Source: JBKPCD01 sp046727175 (lineage in GTDB: Bacteria; Acidobacteriota; Vicinamibacteria; Vicinamibacterales; 2-12-FULL-66-21). Taken from it: a stretch of DNA of 16,417 nt. The notes under the pieces are model-generated. The model saw only the letters and a list, made by a program, of their open reading frames with translations. It made no database searches and was not told the origin of the DNA. Positions 15,238-16,417 of the stretch are shown here, in pieces. Within the stretch, counting starts at the first letter, position 1. Each line of letters begins with the position of its first letter. A program made the position numbers and the translations under genes. Where the stretch lies: assembly GCA_046727175.1 (NCBI GenBank), contig JBKPCD010000136.1, positions 1-16,417 on the forward strand. The letters are read 5' to 3'.

Positions 15238-16417
15238 CGCGTGGCCTCCGCTTCTACGCCAGGTCCCACGCCGCCTTGCGGTGCCTTCCTGTCAGTGACC
15301 TTCTTGCTTTCGGCGGGCTTCGAAGCCTGATCGAGCTTGCCGACGGGAACCACGCTGAGAACCACGCGCCCCTTCGTCAGGTACTTGTTGGCAACGCGTG
15401 TGACATCAGCAGCCGTCACTGAGAGGTAGTTCTGGTATTCGGTCTTGAAATATCCCGGATCGTCGTGGAAGCCGGCGCCGTCGGCAAGCTGCATCGCCTT
15501 GCCGAGATTGGATTCGAGACCGCTGACGAAACTCAATTCCAGACCAGCCGTCGCCTTCTGGATCTCCTCCGACGTCGGCCCTTCGCTCTTCAGCCTTTCG
15601 ATCGCCGCGTCGGCGGCAGCCTCGAGCTCGGTCAGGGTACGGTCGGGTCTGGGCCTAATCGTCACGCGGAACTCGCCAACATCTTCGCTGGTGTTTTGAT
15701 CGGCCGAGACCGCCGCGGCCGCCTGCGTCTCATACACGAGCGCCTTCGTCAGGCGAGCGGTACGTGGACCCGCCAGAATCGCGCTGAGCACATCGAGCGC
15801 GAATTGATCGTCGTTCTTCTCCCCCACGGTCGGCCACTGGATGTAGAGGCGAGGAACCTGGACGCGGTCCTCGAACACGAGCCTGTGTTCCGCATCGAGC
15901 TCCACGGGCGCAACCTTCGGACGCGTAATCGGCGTGCCCTTCCCGATATCGCCGAAGTACTTCGCAATCCAGGTCTTCGCCTGCGCGGGATCGAAATCAC
16001 CGACAATGGTGAGCCACGCGTTGCTCGGCGCATAGAAGAGACGGAAGAAGTTCTTGACGTCGTCCTCGGACGCCGCAGCGAGATCTTCCATGCTGCCGAG
16101 AACGTCCCACGAGTACGGGTTGGTCGGCGGATACGTGGCGTGAGACAGGATCTCGTCCACTCGGCCGTAGGGCTGGTTGTCCATCGACTGGCGCCGCTCG
16201 TTCTTCACAATGTCCCGCTGCGCGTTGAGCTTCTCGAGATCGAGCCTGGCGAGGAGAAACCCCATTCGGTCGGACTCCAGCCAAAGCGCAGATTCGAGAT
16301 AATTCGACGGGATGGTCTCGTAATACGTCGTGCGATCGTTCGACGTCGTCCCGTTGTTCGGGCCGCCGACGCCTTCCGTCAGCTTGTCATGGAGGCCATA
16401 CGGAACGTGTCCTGAAC
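15234..16417 (-). CDS. M16-family zinc metallopeptidase, probable catalytic subunit (5' part outside window)
   Basis: The C-terminal ~394 residues of an M16 peptidase whose frame is open to the window edge. The first visible part (SGHVPYGLHDKLTEGVGGPN, then NGTTSNDRTTYYETIPSN) is the conserved segment that directly follows HxxEH in catalytic members, so the zinc histidines lie just outside. The third zinc ligand is expected at the Glu of DIVKNERRQSMDNQPYG, which is present. The C-terminal M16 domain follows, with a charged Lys/Glu-rich tail ending EATR. An internal ATG at 16265 is not the start because conserved family sequence continues upstream of it. It precedes the non-catalytic partner with a 4-nt overlap. 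Catalytic status is inferred from context and the surviving Glu. Confidence 0.9.
   Translation of the reverse strand, partial: SGHVPYGLHDKLTEGVGGPNNGTTSNDRTTYYETIPSNYLESALWLESDRMGFLLARLDLEKLNAQRDIVKNERRQSMDNQPYGRVDEILSHATYPPTNPYSWDVLGSMEDLAAASEDDVKNFFRLFYAPSNAWLTIVGDFDPAQAKTWIAKYFGDIGKGTPITRPKVAPVELDAEHRLVFEDRVQVPRLYIQWPTVGEKNDDQFALDVLSAILAGPRTARLTKALVYETQAAAAVSADQNTSEDVGEFRVTIRPRPDRTLTELEAAADAAIERLKSEGPTSEEIQKATAGLELSFVSGLESNLGKAMQLADGAGFHDDPGYFKTEYQNYLSVTAADVTRVANKYLTKGRVVLSVVPVGKLDQASKPAESKKVTDRKAPQGGVGPGVEAEATR

Overview
The window is about 16.4 kb of GC-rich bacterial chromosome. Its gene content points to Acidobacteriota, most likely a Vicinamibacteria-type lineage. The evidence is a PadR regulator coupled to an ADOP-type duplicated permease, large TonB-dependent receptors with an N-terminal carboxypeptidase-like domain, an exported cupin, a LytTR response regulator and a paired M16 peptidase operon. 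The assignment is an inference from family content. No rRNA, tRNA or CRISPR array was seen.

Layout. 2-853 (+) is the 3' end of a TonB-dependent receptor. It is followed by a collapsed ADOP permease remnant, ~860-1368. 1402-2206 (-) holds a small coiled-coil protein and an exported cupin. 2257-2943 (+) is a VapBC-type toxin-antitoxin module with an inverted-repeat operator at its start. 3163-3913 (+) is a LytTR response regulator broken by two frameshifts. 3971-7056 (-) is a PadR regulator plus ADOP permease operon with a clear sigma-70-type promoter and an imperfect palindromic operator inside it. 7135-7504 is a repeat-rich, hairpin-rich intergenic stretch. 7505-8005 (+) is a DinB-superfamily protein. 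8146-13555 (-) is a TonB-dependent receptor followed by a Tat-exported GH127 (DUF1680) glycoside hydrolase. 13774-16417 (-) is a pair of M16 peptidase subunits ending in a hairpin terminator; the upstream subunit runs off the window.

How the parts work together. The receptor and GH127 enzyme form a minimal glycan-capture locus without a visible SusD-like protein, probably for beta-L-arabinofuranoside-containing plant material (inferred). The two M16 genes overlap by 4 nt, and the downstream one has lost its HxxEH zinc motif, so they look like a catalytic/non-catalytic pair. The PadR-ADOP pair is a self-regulated membrane-protein operon.

I found no clearly new multi-gene system. The best signals for a second look are the two decaying genes, the VapBC and PadR operators, and the short-period tandem arrays (7, 8 and 15 bp) found only in intergenic gaps, including one that faces inverted copies of itself at a convergent gene junction.
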